Shown: positions 45,992-55,210, counted from the first letter of the stretch. The stretch: 64,000 bases of DNA from an uncultured Gammaproteobacteria bacterium (GCA_937924335.1 CALDWW010000010.1:110715-174714); one strand, 5' to 3'. A program made the numbers and translations. The notes: generated by a model from the sequence alone, not told the origin.

Positions 45992-47772
45992 GCCTCGTCC
46001 TCATCGGTTGCGTAAGGAAAACTGAATCGGGATTTCTGCATGTCCCAGGCGGCCGTCGGGCAGCGTTCGGCGCACAGCCCGCAGTGGACACAGAGATTCT
46101 CGTCCTTAACCATCACCCGCGCCGTGTGTTTGAGCGGGCCTGACACGAACAGCGACTGATCCGTGTTGTCCGCCGGCGCCTTGAGTCGCTGGCGCAGATC
46201 CTCCTCTGGACCGTTGCCTGTGATCGTCAGGCAATCGGTGGGACAGATGTCGATACAAGCGTCGCACTCGATGCACAGTTGATCCGTGAACGCAGTCTGG
46301 ATGTCGCAGTTGAGGCAACGCTGCACTTCTGTCTCGGTCTGTTCGATAGAGAAACCGAGTTCCACCTCGATGTTCAGCTTCCTGAATCGCTCCGTCAGGC
46401 CGACGTGTGGCATCAGTCTGCGTTCCAGCGGGTTGTAATCGTTCTTATAGGACCACTCGTGGATGCCCATTTTCCGACTGGAAAGGTTCATGGTCACTGG
46501 CAATCGCCCGAAGACGTCTTCGCCCTGGCAGTATTTGTGTATTGAAACCGCCGCCTGGTGGCCATGTTCGACCGCCCAGATAATATTCTTCGGACCAAAC
46601 GCCGAGTCGCCGCCGAAGAAGACGCCCGGGCGGGTCGCCTGAAAAGTCGTCTCGTCCACCAGCGGCACGTCCCACTTGTCGAACTCGATGCCCAGGCCCC
46701 TCTCGATCCAGGGGAAGGCGTTGTCCTGCCCGATCGCGAGGACCACATCGTCTGCCGGTATGAATCGTTCGCCGATCACACGCTGGTCTGTTATCCGGCC
46801 GTCGTCATCGACCTGGTACTCCATCTGATCAAAGTTCATGCCGACCAGACGGCCGTCTTCGAGAACGAACTCCTTCGGTGAATGATTGACGACGATCTCG
46901 ACATTCTCTTCTTCCGCGTCCTCCAGTTCCCAATCGGAGGCCTTGAAGAAATCCCGTGGCTTGCGCGCCATGACCTTGACGTCACTGGAACCCAGGCGCA
47001 ACGAACTCCGGCAGCAATCCATGGCGGTATTGCCGACCCCGATGATGAGGACCTTCTCACCGATCTCTTTCACGTGTTCGAAGGCGACCGACTCCAGCCA
47101 GTCGATGCCGATGTGGATGTTGGCGGACGCTTCCTCACGACCCGGCAGTTGGAGATCCTTGCCGCGGGGCGCGCCACTGCCGACGAATACCGCGTCCCAG
47201 TCCTCGCCGAGCAGGGCCGCCATGCTGTCGATCCGATGCCCCAGCTTGAGTTCGACACCCATATCCAGGATGACGTCGATCTCGGAGTCGAGGATGTCGC
47301 CGGGCAGGCGGAAAGCGGGGATGTTCGTGCGCATCAGGCCGCCGGGCGTGGACAGCGCTTCGAAGATCGTTACCTGGTAGCCGAGCGGCGCCAGATCGTT
47401 GGCGACCGTCAGTGACGCCGGACCTGCACCGATACAGGCGACCCGCTTGCCATTGGAGATATCCGGTATGACCGGCAGGCGATCCCTGAACTCCCCTTTG
47501 AGGTCGGCGGCAACCCTCTTGAGGCGGCAGATCGCCACCGGCTTGTCCTCCACGCGGCCTCGCCGGCAGGCGGGTTCACAGGGGCGGTCACAGACACGGC
47601 CCAGAATGCCCGGGAACACATTGGACTCCCGGTTGACCATGTAGGCGTCGGTGAATTCTCCCTGGGCGATGAGCCGGATGTATTCGGGGACATCCGTATG
47701 AGCGGGGCAGGCCCACTGGCAGTCGACGACCCGGTGAAAATATTCCGGGTCCGAGGTATCGGTCGGCTTCAT
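45961..47772 (-). CDS. GltD-like FAD/Fe-S oxidoreductase of the 2-oxoacid oxidoreductase operon
   Basis: The start is ATG 47770-47772 with GGAGG upstream; an earlier in-frame start adds 24 residues of poor quality. The 603-residue product has an N-terminal Fe-S region (CQWACPAHTDV, CDRPCEPACRRG), an FAD loop GAGPASLTVAN, an NAD(P)H loop IGVGNTAMDC, and two C-terminal ferredoxin motifs (CIECDACIDICPTDC; CVHCGLCAERCP). It looks like the small subunit of glutamate synthase fused to a ferredoxin. It probably moves electrons between the ferredoxin reduced by KorAB and NAD(P)H. First gene of the operon. Confidence 0.92.
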   Translation of the reverse strand: MKPTDTSDPEYFHRVVDCQWACPAHTDVPEYIRLIAQGEFTDAYMVNRESNVFPGILGRVCDRPCEPACRRGRVEDKPVAICRLKRVAADLKGEFRDRLPVIPDISNGKRVACIGAGPASLTVANDLAPLGYQVTIFEALSTPGGLMRTNIPAFRLPGDILDSEIDVILDMGVELKLGHRIDSMAALLGEDWDAVFVGSGAPRGKDLQLPGREEASANIHIGIDWLESVAFEHVKEIGEKVLIIGVGNTAMDCCRSSLRLGSSDVKVMARKPRDFFKASDWELEDAEEENVEIVVNHSPKEFVLEDGRLVGMNFDQMEYQVDDDGRITDQRVIGERFIPADDVVLAIGQDNAFPWIERGLGIEFDKWDVPLVDETTFQATRPGVFFGGDSAFGPKNIIWAVEHGHQAAVSIHKYCQGEDVFGRLPVTMNLSSRKMGIHEWSYKNDYNPLERRLMPHVGLTERFRKLNIEVELGFSIEQTETEVQRCLNCDIQTAFTDQLCIECDACIDICPTDCLTITGNGPEEDLRQRLKAPADNTDQSLFVSGPLKHTARVMVKDENLCVHCGLCAERCPTAAWDMQKSRFSFPYATDEDEACRRRNLRSA

Positions 47773-48090
47773 TCGCCTCCGGGCGTGCGTTCCCGCAGCG
47801 CCGTGCTCCTCCAGTGCGGCCGTTGTGACCGGCCGTCGCGGCATACTTTAATGATTCAGGGAGGAAAAACAACGCCGATGAAATCGCCGCAGGTGCAGCA
47901 TTTTTTGGTGCTTCCCCGGCGACGACCCGGGCCACCCTTCGTCGCCACTCAACAGAGCCGGGCGGACGATAAGCTCCGCGACTGCCTTTGTGCTCCATGC
48001 CGGCATCAACCGGGCCAGCGGTGAGCGGACAGCCGGGGACGTCATGCAGGAGTCAGCAGAGAACTCCACGGCCGCCGGGTCGGGAACGGA
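47773..48090 (-). other. Non-coding gap upstream of the oxidoreductase operon
   Basis: The 318-bp stretch between the operon and the YbaK gene holds no convincing gene. The only notable signal is the weak promoter at 47845-47872, listed separately. A 73-codon minus-strand frame in it has no ribosome-binding site and no recognisable content. Confidence 0.5.
47845..47872 (-). promoter_or_regulatory. Candidate sigma-70 promoter of the oxidoreductase operon
   Basis: On the minus strand TTGTTT (-35) and TAAAGT (-10) are separated by 16 bp. The first start codon follows about 73 bp later. Matches are partial, so this is only a candidate. Confidence 0.3.
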
Positions 48091-48570
48091 TCAAGCGGCC
48101 CCGCTGCGACTGATGTCGAGGAACTCGACGCCCCGGAGCAGCTTGCGGAAGCCGGTGCGGTCCACGTGTATGAGGTCCTCGTGGTCACCGGCTTCGAAGT
48201 AGATGTCTTCCTTCTTCATCAGTGCTCGATCGACGACCGTCGGCACACGATAATCAGGCCCCAGCGGTGGGACCGCCCCCTGCTCGCAGTCGAAGAAGAC
48301 TTTGCCGAGTTCATCCTCGGTCATCAACACGAGACCGGGCCGGTGCAGCAGAGCCTGCAGGCGCTCCAGGTCCAGTGTCCGATTCGCCGGCATCACGGCG
48401 AGCAGCGGACCGAGATCGTCCTTCAGCGCAACCGCCTTGGCCAGCTCGCCTTCGGCGATGTGGGCCTTGCGCGCGGTCTCGGCGCTGGATGCCGAGTGAT
48501 GATGGCGCAGGATCTGGAAATCGACGTTGGTCAGTGTCAACGCGAAATCTACTGTGTCGGCAATACCCAT
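48091..48570 (-). CDS. YbaK/EbsC-type aminoacyl-tRNA deacylase
   Basis: A 159-residue single-domain protein of the YbaK/ProX superfamily that clears mischarged tRNAs (Cys-tRNA(Pro), Ala-tRNA(Pro) in known members). Visible signatures: LAKAVALKDD with the conserved Lys of the active site, LLAVMPANRTLDLERL, GAVPPLGPDYRVPTVVD (the substrate-loop GxxPP) and EDIYFEAGDHEDLIHVD. The GGGAACH-like end of ProX is absent; here it is FEAGDHEDLIHV. It lies 318 bp upstream of the oxidoreductase operon with which it shares only strand. Together with AlaX it is the second trans-editing factor in the window. Confidence 0.87.
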   Translation of the reverse strand: MGIADTVDFALTLTNVDFQILRHHHSASSAETARKAHIAEGELAKAVALKDDLGPLLAVMPANRTLDLERLQALLHRPGLVLMTEDELGKVFFDCEQGAVPPLGPDYRVPTVVDRALMKKEDIYFEAGDHEDLIHVDRTGFRKLLRGVEFLDISRSGAA

Positions 48571-48741
48571 GGCTCGTCTCCGAGTGCTCTTGTTCTCTGG
48601 TTGGGGTCAACAAAAGTATAGCGCCACATGGCACGGCAGACCCATCGGAGAGCATCCGGGCCCGGTGCCGTCGCCCGTCAGGCATCCCTCCGGGAGGCTC
48701 TGCCGCATCCGCGGGGCATCGGCCGATCCTCCGCGCAGGTT

Positions 48742-49521
48742 TCACCACGGTATCCGGGAGCCGTCCCAGGCGAAGAACCCGCCACTGTCGTCCGGCCTCA
48801 GTGAGTCGATGACGGACAGCAGCCTTCGGGCGGCGTGATCCGTCGAAAAAAGCTGATCCTCCGCGACGCCTGACTGGAACGGTTTCGATAGTGACGTATC
48901 GACCGTTCCGGGGTGCAGCGCGGCGACGACCGCGCCCGGCGCGCGCCGCCTCAGCTCGATGGCGGTACAGCGCAACAGCTGATTCAGCGCGGCCTTGGAT
49001 GCGCGATAGGCGTACCAACCCCCCAGTCGGTTGTCGCCGATGCTGCCCACCCGCGCCGAAAGCGCGGCGAACACGGACCGGTCGCGCCGCGGCAGCAGCG
49101 GAGCCAGATGGCGGGCCACCAGAGCCGGCCCGACTGCGTTGACTGCAAATAGCCGCGCCAGGCTATCGGATGAAAGGTCTTCCAGACGGCGCTCGGGAGA
49201 CGGCCCATCAGGCTGATGCAGGATTCCGAACGCACAGATGACCATCCGGATCCGGGCTCGCGCCGCGGCCAGGCCCGCGGCCAATTCGGCGATCGACGCT
49301 TCTCGCAGCACGTCCACTGCGACGGCATCGACCACGCCCCCTGATCCCTCCACCAGGGCCTCGACGGCGTCTGAGTCCGGTGACCGGCTGGCGACGATGA
49401 TTGAGTCGAAGCGGCCGCTGGTCCCGATCTGCCGCACCAGTTCGGCACCGATACCGCCGGCGCCCAGCACCACAGCCACCCCGCCGGAAGGGAATGATTG
49501 AAGTCGGTTATCGGTCTCCAC
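48742..49521 (-). CDS. SDR family protein (CsgA-like)
   Basis: The 259-residue product begins METDNRLQSFPSGG and then VAVVLGAGGIGAELVRQIG, a GAGGIG cofactor loop. CAFGILHQ stands in the NNAG position, and the active-site part has SARVGSIGDNRLGG with YAYRASKAALNQ (Tyr and Lys). The end HPGTVDTSLSKPFQ matches CsgA/C-signal-type SDRs, which are annotated as cell-cell signalling or general oxidoreductases. The substrate is unknown. It is divergent from the TerB-like gene; a 20-bp perfect palindrome lies between their starts. Confidence 0.85.
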   Translation of the reverse strand: METDNRLQSFPSGGVAVVLGAGGIGAELVRQIGTSGRFDSIIVASRSPDSDAVEALVEGSGGVVDAVAVDVLREASIAELAAGLAAARARIRMVICAFGILHQPDGPSPERRLEDLSSDSLARLFAVNAVGPALVARHLAPLLPRRDRSVFAALSARVGSIGDNRLGGWYAYRASKAALNQLLRCTAIELRRRAPGAVVAALHPGTVDTSLSKPFQSGVAEDQLFSTDHAARRLLSVIDSLRPDDSGGFFAWDGSRIPW

Positions 49522-49563
49522 GCCAGTCGCGCTCCCGTCGCTCGCCAGACAACCGTATTCGCA

Positions 49564-49583
49564 GAATCGGCCATGGCCGATTC
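49564..49583. promoter_or_regulatory. 20-bp perfect palindrome between divergent genes (possible operator)
   Basis: GAATCGGCCATGGCCGATTC is self-complementary over all 20 bases. It lies 42 bp upstream of the SDR start and 47 bp before the TerB-like start, where a repressor could control both. No T tract follows, so it is not a terminator. The regulator is unknown. Confidence 0.4.
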
Positions 49584-49630
49584 CGCTCTCCCATCGATGG
49601 CCCCGGCTATGCTAGCCTTCCGGGAGCGCG

Positions 49631-50077
49631 ATGAAACAGATCCTCAACAGATTCAGGGATGGACTGCACGGCTTCACGGAGCGCTCCCGTCAGAAGCAGT
49701 TCGTCGACGTGGTCATGGCCGCATCAGCGATGGTCGCTCTGGCGGACCGTGATCACAGGCTTTCAGAGCTGGTAACGCGCGACCGGGTGCTATCGCGACT
49801 GGGTGAGCTGCAACCCGTGAGCATCCGCGATGCGGTGGAAACCTATGACCGCCACGCACGCGCACTGATCGATGATCCCGACCGAAGCCGGCAGGAGATA
49901 TTCAAGCTGCTGGGGGAATTTTCGGGGGATGGGGAAGAGATGACCACCCTGGTCCGGGCTTGCCTCGCTATCGGCCACGCGGACACGGACTTCAGCCCCC
50001 GGGAACGTAGCGTGGTCGAGCAGATCTGTGGCGCCGTCGGTGTCGATCCCGGCGATCTCGGCGTCTACGACATCTGA
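49631..50077 (+). CDS. TerB-like (tellurite resistance TerB/DUF533 type) protein
   Basis: A 148-residue all-helical protein: VVMAASAMVALADRDHRLSE, LLGEFSGDGEEMTTLVRACL and AIGHADTDFSPRERSVVEQI. The acidic D-x-D-x-x-x-S/F-x-x-E pattern repeated twice is typical of TerB metal-binding domains. TerB proteins occur in metal stress and phage-defence contexts, but also as stand-alone genes of unknown role, as here: no other ter gene is present. The ATG has only a GGGAG nine bases upstream. Confidence 0.8.
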   Translation: MKQILNRFRDGLHGFTERSRQKQFVDVVMAASAMVALADRDHRLSELVTRDRVLSRLGELQPVSIRDAVETYDRHARALIDDPDRSRQEIFKLLGEFSGDGEEMTTLVRACLAIGHADTDFSPRERSVVEQICGAVGVDPGDLGVYDI

Positions 50078-50124
50078 TTCGACCCGCGCGGATCAACCGC
50101 CTTCAGGGGCCAGCCAGGTAACCG

Positions 50125-50649
50125 ATGACACGAGTCATTCCCGCATTGCTGATGGTGCTCGCCCTGCAGATCCAGGCCGCGCAGCCGCCGGAGGCCTGTG
50201 GTGACATGGAAGCGGCCCACGCGCTGGACTTCTGGCTGGGCAACTGGGAGGTCCTCGATCGCGAGGGCGACCTGCTCGGACACAACCGGATCCGGTCCGT
50301 CGTCGGGGGCTGTGCCATCGTCGAGGAATGGACCGGGGCCCACGGGTTCGAGGGGCGCAGCCTGTTCTACTTCCATAGCTGGCTCGGACAGTGGCGCCAG
50401 ATCTGGATAACGGCGGCGCCGCAGCGGCCGGGCAGCGTCAAGGAAAAGAGACTGGTGGAGACATTCAGCGACGGCGGCGTACGCTTCCGGGGAGAGATCA
50501 TGATTTCGCCCGAGCACTACGTACAGGACCGCACGACCCTGCGGCCCCTCGCCGATGGGCGGGTACACCAGCTGATCGAATGGTCCAACGATGATGGCAA
50601 AACCTGGAACCGCAGCTTCGAAGGCTGGTACGTCGCTTCGGAGCCGTAA
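50125..50649 (+). CDS. Secreted DUF1579-like protein
   Basis: A 174-residue protein with a short signal peptide (MTRVIPALLMVLALQIQAAQ). The mature part begins HALDFWLGNWEVLDREGDLL, then GHNRIRSVVGGCAIVEEWTG and ends EWSNDDGKTWNRSFEGWY: the pattern of small secreted beta-barrel proteins annotated DUF1579 or calycin-like. A lipid- or small-ligand-binding role is usual for the fold; no substrate is indicated. It follows the TerB-like gene by 47 bp on the same strand. Confidence 0.72.
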   Translation: MTRVIPALLMVLALQIQAAQPPEACGDMEAAHALDFWLGNWEVLDREGDLLGHNRIRSVVGGCAIVEEWTGAHGFEGRSLFYFHSWLGQWRQIWITAAPQRPGSVKEKRLVETFSDGGVRFRGEIMISPEHYVQDRTTLRPLADGRVHQLIEWSNDDGKTWNRSFEGWYVASEP

Positions 50650-50954
50650 GAGAGAGCCCGGGATAGAGATTCGGGCTGTCCACCGGGACGCGAAGCGCTG
50701 GTTTCGGTGAAACTGCTGACACCCGGAGGTGGATCGTTGAACCCCGGGCCGAGACCCGAGGGAACTCCGGCGATCGTCTTTTTTCCAGGCGCTAAACACC
50801 GTCCCTGTGACGCCGGGCGTAAAGGCCACCCTGAGCGATCGGCGACAATGGCAATCGTCCGTAGTGAGACTTCAGCGGGACCCTGAGCGCGAGGCTTGCC
50901 CGGCCGGGCTATCCTCTCTAGGCTTGCCATGGAACAGGTGGGAGATTCGGCCAG
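50650..50954 (+). promoter_or_regulatory. Leader/promoter region of the MscS-family gene
   Basis: The 305-bp gap holds no gene I can support. TTGCCC (50896-50901) and TAGGCT (50919-50924) stand 17 bp apart, 31 bp before the MscS start, as a weak promoter candidate; GGGAG is nine bases before the ATG. An antisense frame across part of the gap has no gene-like features. Confidence 0.3.
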
Positions 50955-53564
50955 ATGACACTTATTTCAGACGGATCGCGTTCGAGGCGCGGTGGATGGC
51001 TGGCTGTGTTGTTGGCGGGCCTGTCGGTATTCGCCTCGGCGTCGGCGCAGGAAACACCGCCCCCACAACCGGCGAAACCGGCTGCGGAGTCACCGCCAGA
51101 GCCGACGGCCATCGCCGCGGCAGACATCCCGACGCGCGCCGAGGCCGAGAAGACCTGGCTGCGCGGCGTCGCCGCACTCACTGCGCCTCAGCAGAGAACA
51201 ACCGAGATCGAGGAACAGCTCACGTCGATGCGGGCGGAGATCGAGCGGCTGCAGTCCGTTGACCTGAACTCGGACGCAATCGGTCAGCGGACGCTGCGCG
51301 ATCAGCGCGGGCGCTGGTCCCTGGTCGACTCTCGGTTAACGGGCTGGCAGGACACGATCGCCCGGCGTGCCCAGGAGATCGATACGCAGACGAGCACGCT
51401 GGCAATACGCCGGCTGGACTGGGAACTCACCCTAGAGTCAGCGAAAACAGCGGATCTGCCCGATGCTCTGGTAGAGCAGGTTCAGGGCATGCTCTCCGCG
51501 TTCGATGAACTCGGCAAGATACTGCGCGAGCGCCGGGCCCCGCTTCTGACGCTGGGCAGCGTCATCTCGGTGCTGAATGTCCAGGCAGACGACGCCCTGG
51601 ATGCGATCAAGAACGCGGAGGCTCAGCAGCGGGGACGCTTGCTGGTCCGCGATGCCGAGCCGCTCTGGTCACTGCTGAGTCCCGGTAGACAGACGGAAGA
51701 GGATGCGGAGCAGGCACCGCTCGAAACGGACACGATCGAGGCGGCCCAGGATTTGATCGGCGGCGAGATATCGAGCGCCTGGAACCAGAATCTGGCATCG
51801 ATCTCGCACTACGTCGAAGACAACACGGATCGCGTGCTCTCACACATCATCCTGTTCATGGTGCTGGCCTTCATGTTATGGCTGCTGCAGAAACGCCGTG
51901 AGGTCTGGGCGCCGGACGCGGCTACCCCCCGGGAGGGTGTCGTCGACATCTTCGCCCACCCGATCGCATCCGCTGCCCTGCTGGCCCTGGTTGCCCCGCG
52001 GCTGGTGTATCCGGGAGGCCCGCTGGCCCTTTTTGATCTGATCAGGATGATGGCGGTGTTGCCGATCATCGTTCTACTGGGCAAAGCGCTTGCACGGCGT
52101 CAACATCCCGCCATGTACGCGCTGCTGGGCCTGTTCGTGCTGGATATGGCACGCGGACTGGTCGACACACAACCTTTCTCGAGCCGCATATCCTTACTCG
52201 TGATCACCCTGCTGGGCCTGGTGGTAATCATCTGGACCCTTGCCACGCGCCGGGATATTGCGGGCAGACTGGAAGGCGCATGGGCGCGTGTCGCCCACTT
52301 CGTCGCGCGCATTTCAGTGGTCACACTGACCGCCAGCATCATCGCCAACATCGCCGGTATTGTCAGTTTCGCCGAGCTCCTCGGTGAAGGCACGATCACC
52401 ACGATCTTCGCCGGCTTTGGGCTGCATGCGCTGCTGCTCGTGCTACTGGGGCTGCTCGACGTCATCATGCAGTCACCGGCCGGACTCGGCATCCGTGCTT
52501 TCAAGCGCAACGCGGGCATCGTGAGAGAACGCGTCAGCTCCGGTCTGTACATGATCGCGCTGGCGGCGTGGATCTTCGCGATGCTGAGTCTCTTCAGGCT
52601 CTGGCCATTCGTCCGTGATCACACGGCCGGACTGTTCTCGTCGAGCCTGTCCGTGGGCACGTTCCAGATCAGCCTCGGAGATGTCGTCGCTTTCATCGTC
52701 GCCCTCTGGATAGGCACCCTGCTGTCCCGCTTCATTCGGTTCATCCTCGCCGAGGACGTGTTCACGCGGGTCCGGCTCCCGCGCGGCGTGCCAGCCACGA
52801 TCAGCATGATGGTCAACTACGGGATCATCACCATCGCCTTCTTCGTCGCCCTGGCCGTGGCGGGATTCGATCTGTCCCGATTCGCACTGATCGCGGGCGC
52901 GTTATCGGTCGGCATCGGATTTGGTCTGCAGAATGTCGTCAACAACTTCGTGTCGGGACTGATCCTGGCATTCGAGCGGCCGATCTCTGTGGGCGACTCC
53001 GTGGAGGTCGGACCGATGATGGGCAGGGTCAATCGGATTGGCATCCGATCCAGCGTCGTGCGCACTTTCGACGGCTCCGAGGTGATCGTGCCGAATGCGG
53101 ATTTCATCTCCAAGGAGGTGATTAACTGGACGCTGTCCGACGTCAATCGACGCCTGATCGTTCCCGCCGGCGTCGCTTACGGCAGCAACCCGCACCAGGT
53201 ATTGGAGCTACTGGTAAAGGTCGCACGGGCCCATCCGGATGTGTTGCCGGAGCCTGAACCGTACGCGCTTTTCATAGGCTTCGGCGCAAGCTCTCTGGAC
53301 TTTGAACTGCGCGCCTGGTGCGACTTCAGTGAGGGGTTGCGGATAAAGACCGAGCTCAACCTCGGCATCCACGACGCGATCAAGGAAGCCGGGATCGAGA
53401 TTCCTTTCCCGCAGCGGGATCTCCATCTCAGGTCTGTCGACGCGGACGCGGGACGGGCAATCACAGGGCGCTCGCTGTTGCGCTACCCCAGCCATGAGGC
53501 CCCGGCCGGCGAAGACGAAATCGTCCAGGCAGACACATCTGTCATCCCGGAAGCGGAAGAGTAA
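50955..53564 (+). CDS. Large MscK-like mechanosensitive channel
   Basis: An 869-residue MscS-superfamily channel. A signal peptide (about 1-33) precedes a periplasmic coiled-coil domain (about 45-260). Eleven membrane helices follow from about 290, and the last is the pore: LIAGALSVGIGFGLQNVVNN and FVSGLILAFERPISVGDSVE, with the Gly/Ala rhythm of MscS. The cytoplasmic vestibule has RIGIRSSVVRTFDGSEVIVP and NADFISKEVINWTLSD. The 11-helix plan with a big periplasmic domain resembles MscK/KefA, which opens on membrane tension and ionic change. Length is shorter than MscK (1120). Confidence 0.92.
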   Translation: MTLISDGSRSRRGGWLAVLLAGLSVFASASAQETPPPQPAKPAAESPPEPTAIAAADIPTRAEAEKTWLRGVAALTAPQQRTTEIEEQLTSMRAEIERLQSVDLNSDAIGQRTLRDQRGRWSLVDSRLTGWQDTIARRAQEIDTQTSTLAIRRLDWELTLESAKTADLPDALVEQVQGMLSAFDELGKILRERRAPLLTLGSVISVLNVQADDALDAIKNAEAQQRGRLLVRDAEPLWSLLSPGRQTEEDAEQAPLETDTIEAAQDLIGGEISSAWNQNLASISHYVEDNTDRVLSHIILFMVLAFMLWLLQKRREVWAPDAATPREGVVDIFAHPIASAALLALVAPRLVYPGGPLALFDLIRMMAVLPIIVLLGKALARRQHPAMYALLGLFVLDMARGLVDTQPFSSRISLLVITLLGLVVIIWTLATRRDIAGRLEGAWARVAHFVARISVVTLTASIIANIAGIVSFAELLGEGTITTIFAGFGLHALLLVLLGLLDVIMQSPAGLGIRAFKRNAGIVRERVSSGLYMIALAAWIFAMLSLFRLWPFVRDHTAGLFSSSLSVGTFQISLGDVVAFIVALWIGTLLSRFIRFILAEDVFTRVRLPRGVPATISMMVNYGIITIAFFVALAVAGFDLSRFALIAGALSVGIGFGLQNVVNNFVSGLILAFERPISVGDSVEVGPMMGRVNRIGIRSSVVRTFDGSEVIVPNADFISKEVINWTLSDVNRRLIVPAGVAYGSNPHQVLELLVKVARAHPDVLPEPEPYALFIGFGASSLDFELRAWCDFSEGLRIKTELNLGIHDAIKEAGIEIPFPQRDLHLRSVDADAGRAITGRSLLRYPSHEAPAGEDEIVQADTSVIPEAEE

Positions 53565-53769
53565 CGGCCAGCGCCGTGTCGCCCACCCGTCAAGTCCGTC
53601 TCTCGAAGACCGGGTACCGTGGCCTCGGCGCCAGCTCCGGGCTCGAACGGGAACCAGGCGATTGTCCCGGCCAGGCTGACGGGCGTGGGCCGGCCCTGGA
53701 CGCTCCGTCGTCGGACATCAGAGTGCTTCAGAAACGGGGCCGGTTCTTATCGGCGATCGTGTTCCGGTC

Positions 53770-54903
53770 ATGAAACTGACGGGATTCGACATCATCATCG
53801 TCGGGCCGCGGCGAGCGGGTGTCATCCCTGCCGGCGCGGCGCCTTCTGTCGCGATCCAGAGCCTGTTCGTCAGTCTCCGTGACGACGTAGGCACGATCGG
53901 TTGGGGGGAAACCTGTCTCTATCCCGGACCCGGCGGCATCACGACGAATTCGGCCCGCGACGCGCTGCGGCAGACGATTCTCCCGGCACTTCTGACGCTG
54001 GAGTTCGACGGGCTGGAGGATGCCTACAGGTCGGCGCAAGAGCTGTTGCGTGAGCTGCCGCGCGACATGCTGCCGGCCTTCTGTGCTGCCGAGCTTGCGC
54101 TTCTTGATGTCGCCGGCCGGCGCTTCCGTCGCAGCGCCGGCCGCATCCTCGGCCCGCCACTGCGCGCCGCAATCCACTACAGCGGCCTGGTCTCGACGAC
54201 CGACGAGGCCGAACTCGTGAGAGATGCCGGCAACCTGCGTCGGGCCGGCATCAACCACGTCAAGGTTGCCGTCACAGACGACATCCAGACGAATCTGCGG
54301 ATGATGGACATTGTGCGTAACCGCCTCGGCGCCGAGGCCGAGATCCGGGTGCGGGCAGCCGCTGGCTGGACGGCGGATGAAGCCATGGTTCAACTCGAAG
54401 CGCTGGCGCCCTATCGTCTGGCGGGTATCGAGCAACCCGTGTCACCCGAAGATATCGAGGGTCTGCGGCAAGTGACGCGCGCGGGCCTGGCCCCGGTGAT
54501 CGCCGACGATTCCCTGGTCACCGTCGATGACGCAGCCCGCCTGATCGAGTCGCAGGCATGCGATGTCTTCAGTATCCGCCCGGCGAAGTGCGGCGGACTG
54601 ATCAACACGGCACGGATCCACAGCATGGCAAGGACAGCCGGCCTCGGTTGCCAGCTGGGCGCGCTGCCCGGTGAAGGCGCCCTGCTGACGGCCGCAGGAC
54701 TACAGTTCGCCTGCCGGGCCGAAGGCATCCGCTGGGTGGAAAACGGCATCGATCCGCTGCGTGGCGGGAACGCGATCTCGGAACCGGACCTGACCCCGGG
54801 CCCGGGCGGCCTGGCGCAGCCGCTGAAAGGACCGGGTCTCGGTGTGCGAATTCGTGCCGAGAGGCTGATGGAAACCGCCGCCCAGAAAATTTCGGTCGGA
54901 TAG
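53770..54903 (+). CDS. Enolase-superfamily (mandelate racemase/muconate cycloisomerase-like) protein with lost active-site residues
   Basis: The 377-residue protein has the N-terminal capping domain and barrel of the MR/MLE group. Visible residues: Lys165 (HVKVAV) then Ala167, where the second Lys of KxK is expected; Arg195-Ala-Ala where the first metal ligand (D-A-N) is expected; Glu221 (GIEQPV), Asp246 (IADDSL) and Lys273 (PAKCGG) conserved. Two of the five core residues are therefore missing, including one Mg ligand. It may be catalytically altered or inactive; a structural role is possible. The gene stands alone, 205 bp after the channel gene. Confidence 0.8.
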   Translation: MKLTGFDIIIVGPRRAGVIPAGAAPSVAIQSLFVSLRDDVGTIGWGETCLYPGPGGITTNSARDALRQTILPALLTLEFDGLEDAYRSAQELLRELPRDMLPAFCAAELALLDVAGRRFRRSAGRILGPPLRAAIHYSGLVSTTDEAELVRDAGNLRRAGINHVKVAVTDDIQTNLRMMDIVRNRLGAEAEIRVRAAAGWTADEAMVQLEALAPYRLAGIEQPVSPEDIEGLRQVTRAGLAPVIADDSLVTVDDAARLIESQACDVFSIRPAKCGGLINTARIHSMARTAGLGCQLGALPGEGALLTAAGLQFACRAEGIRWVENGIDPLRGGNAISEPDLTPGPGGLAQPLKGPGLGVRIRAERLMETAAQKISVG

Positions 54904-55210
54904 CAACCGGCGGCAACCACCGGACCGGCCGCTGCATGTGGCTACACGCCGCCGCTGAGCACGCCATGAGAGGGCGGCTAGCCAGCGGAATCTCGATCAA
55001 CCGGGTACGCCCTGCCGGCTCGTCGCAAAATCGCCGCCGCCGATCACGAGCGTTGCCAGGCGGGTCGTGTATTCGAGCCCCTTATTCTTTCGCACTGCAA
55101 AATCCACCGCTCGGCAGCGTTCATCCTGGCCTGCGAATATCCCGGATGTAAGTAAAAAACAACATTCAAACACAATGTCTTAAGTAGCTTCGTACGTAGT
55201 ATTCACAAAA
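54904..55210 (+). other. Non-coding stretch before the cytochrome promoter
   Basis: I see no gene here. The first 170 bp are GC-rich; base composition drops sharply from about 55090, which fits a regulatory region. An open frame of 71 codons (54936-55151) has no ribosome-binding site and a composition unlike the neighbours. Confidence 0.5.

Noticed and set aside
47845..48066. 73-codon frame in the gap before the oxidoreductase operon
   Set aside because: No ribosome-binding site, no recognisable content, and it contains the candidate operon promoter.
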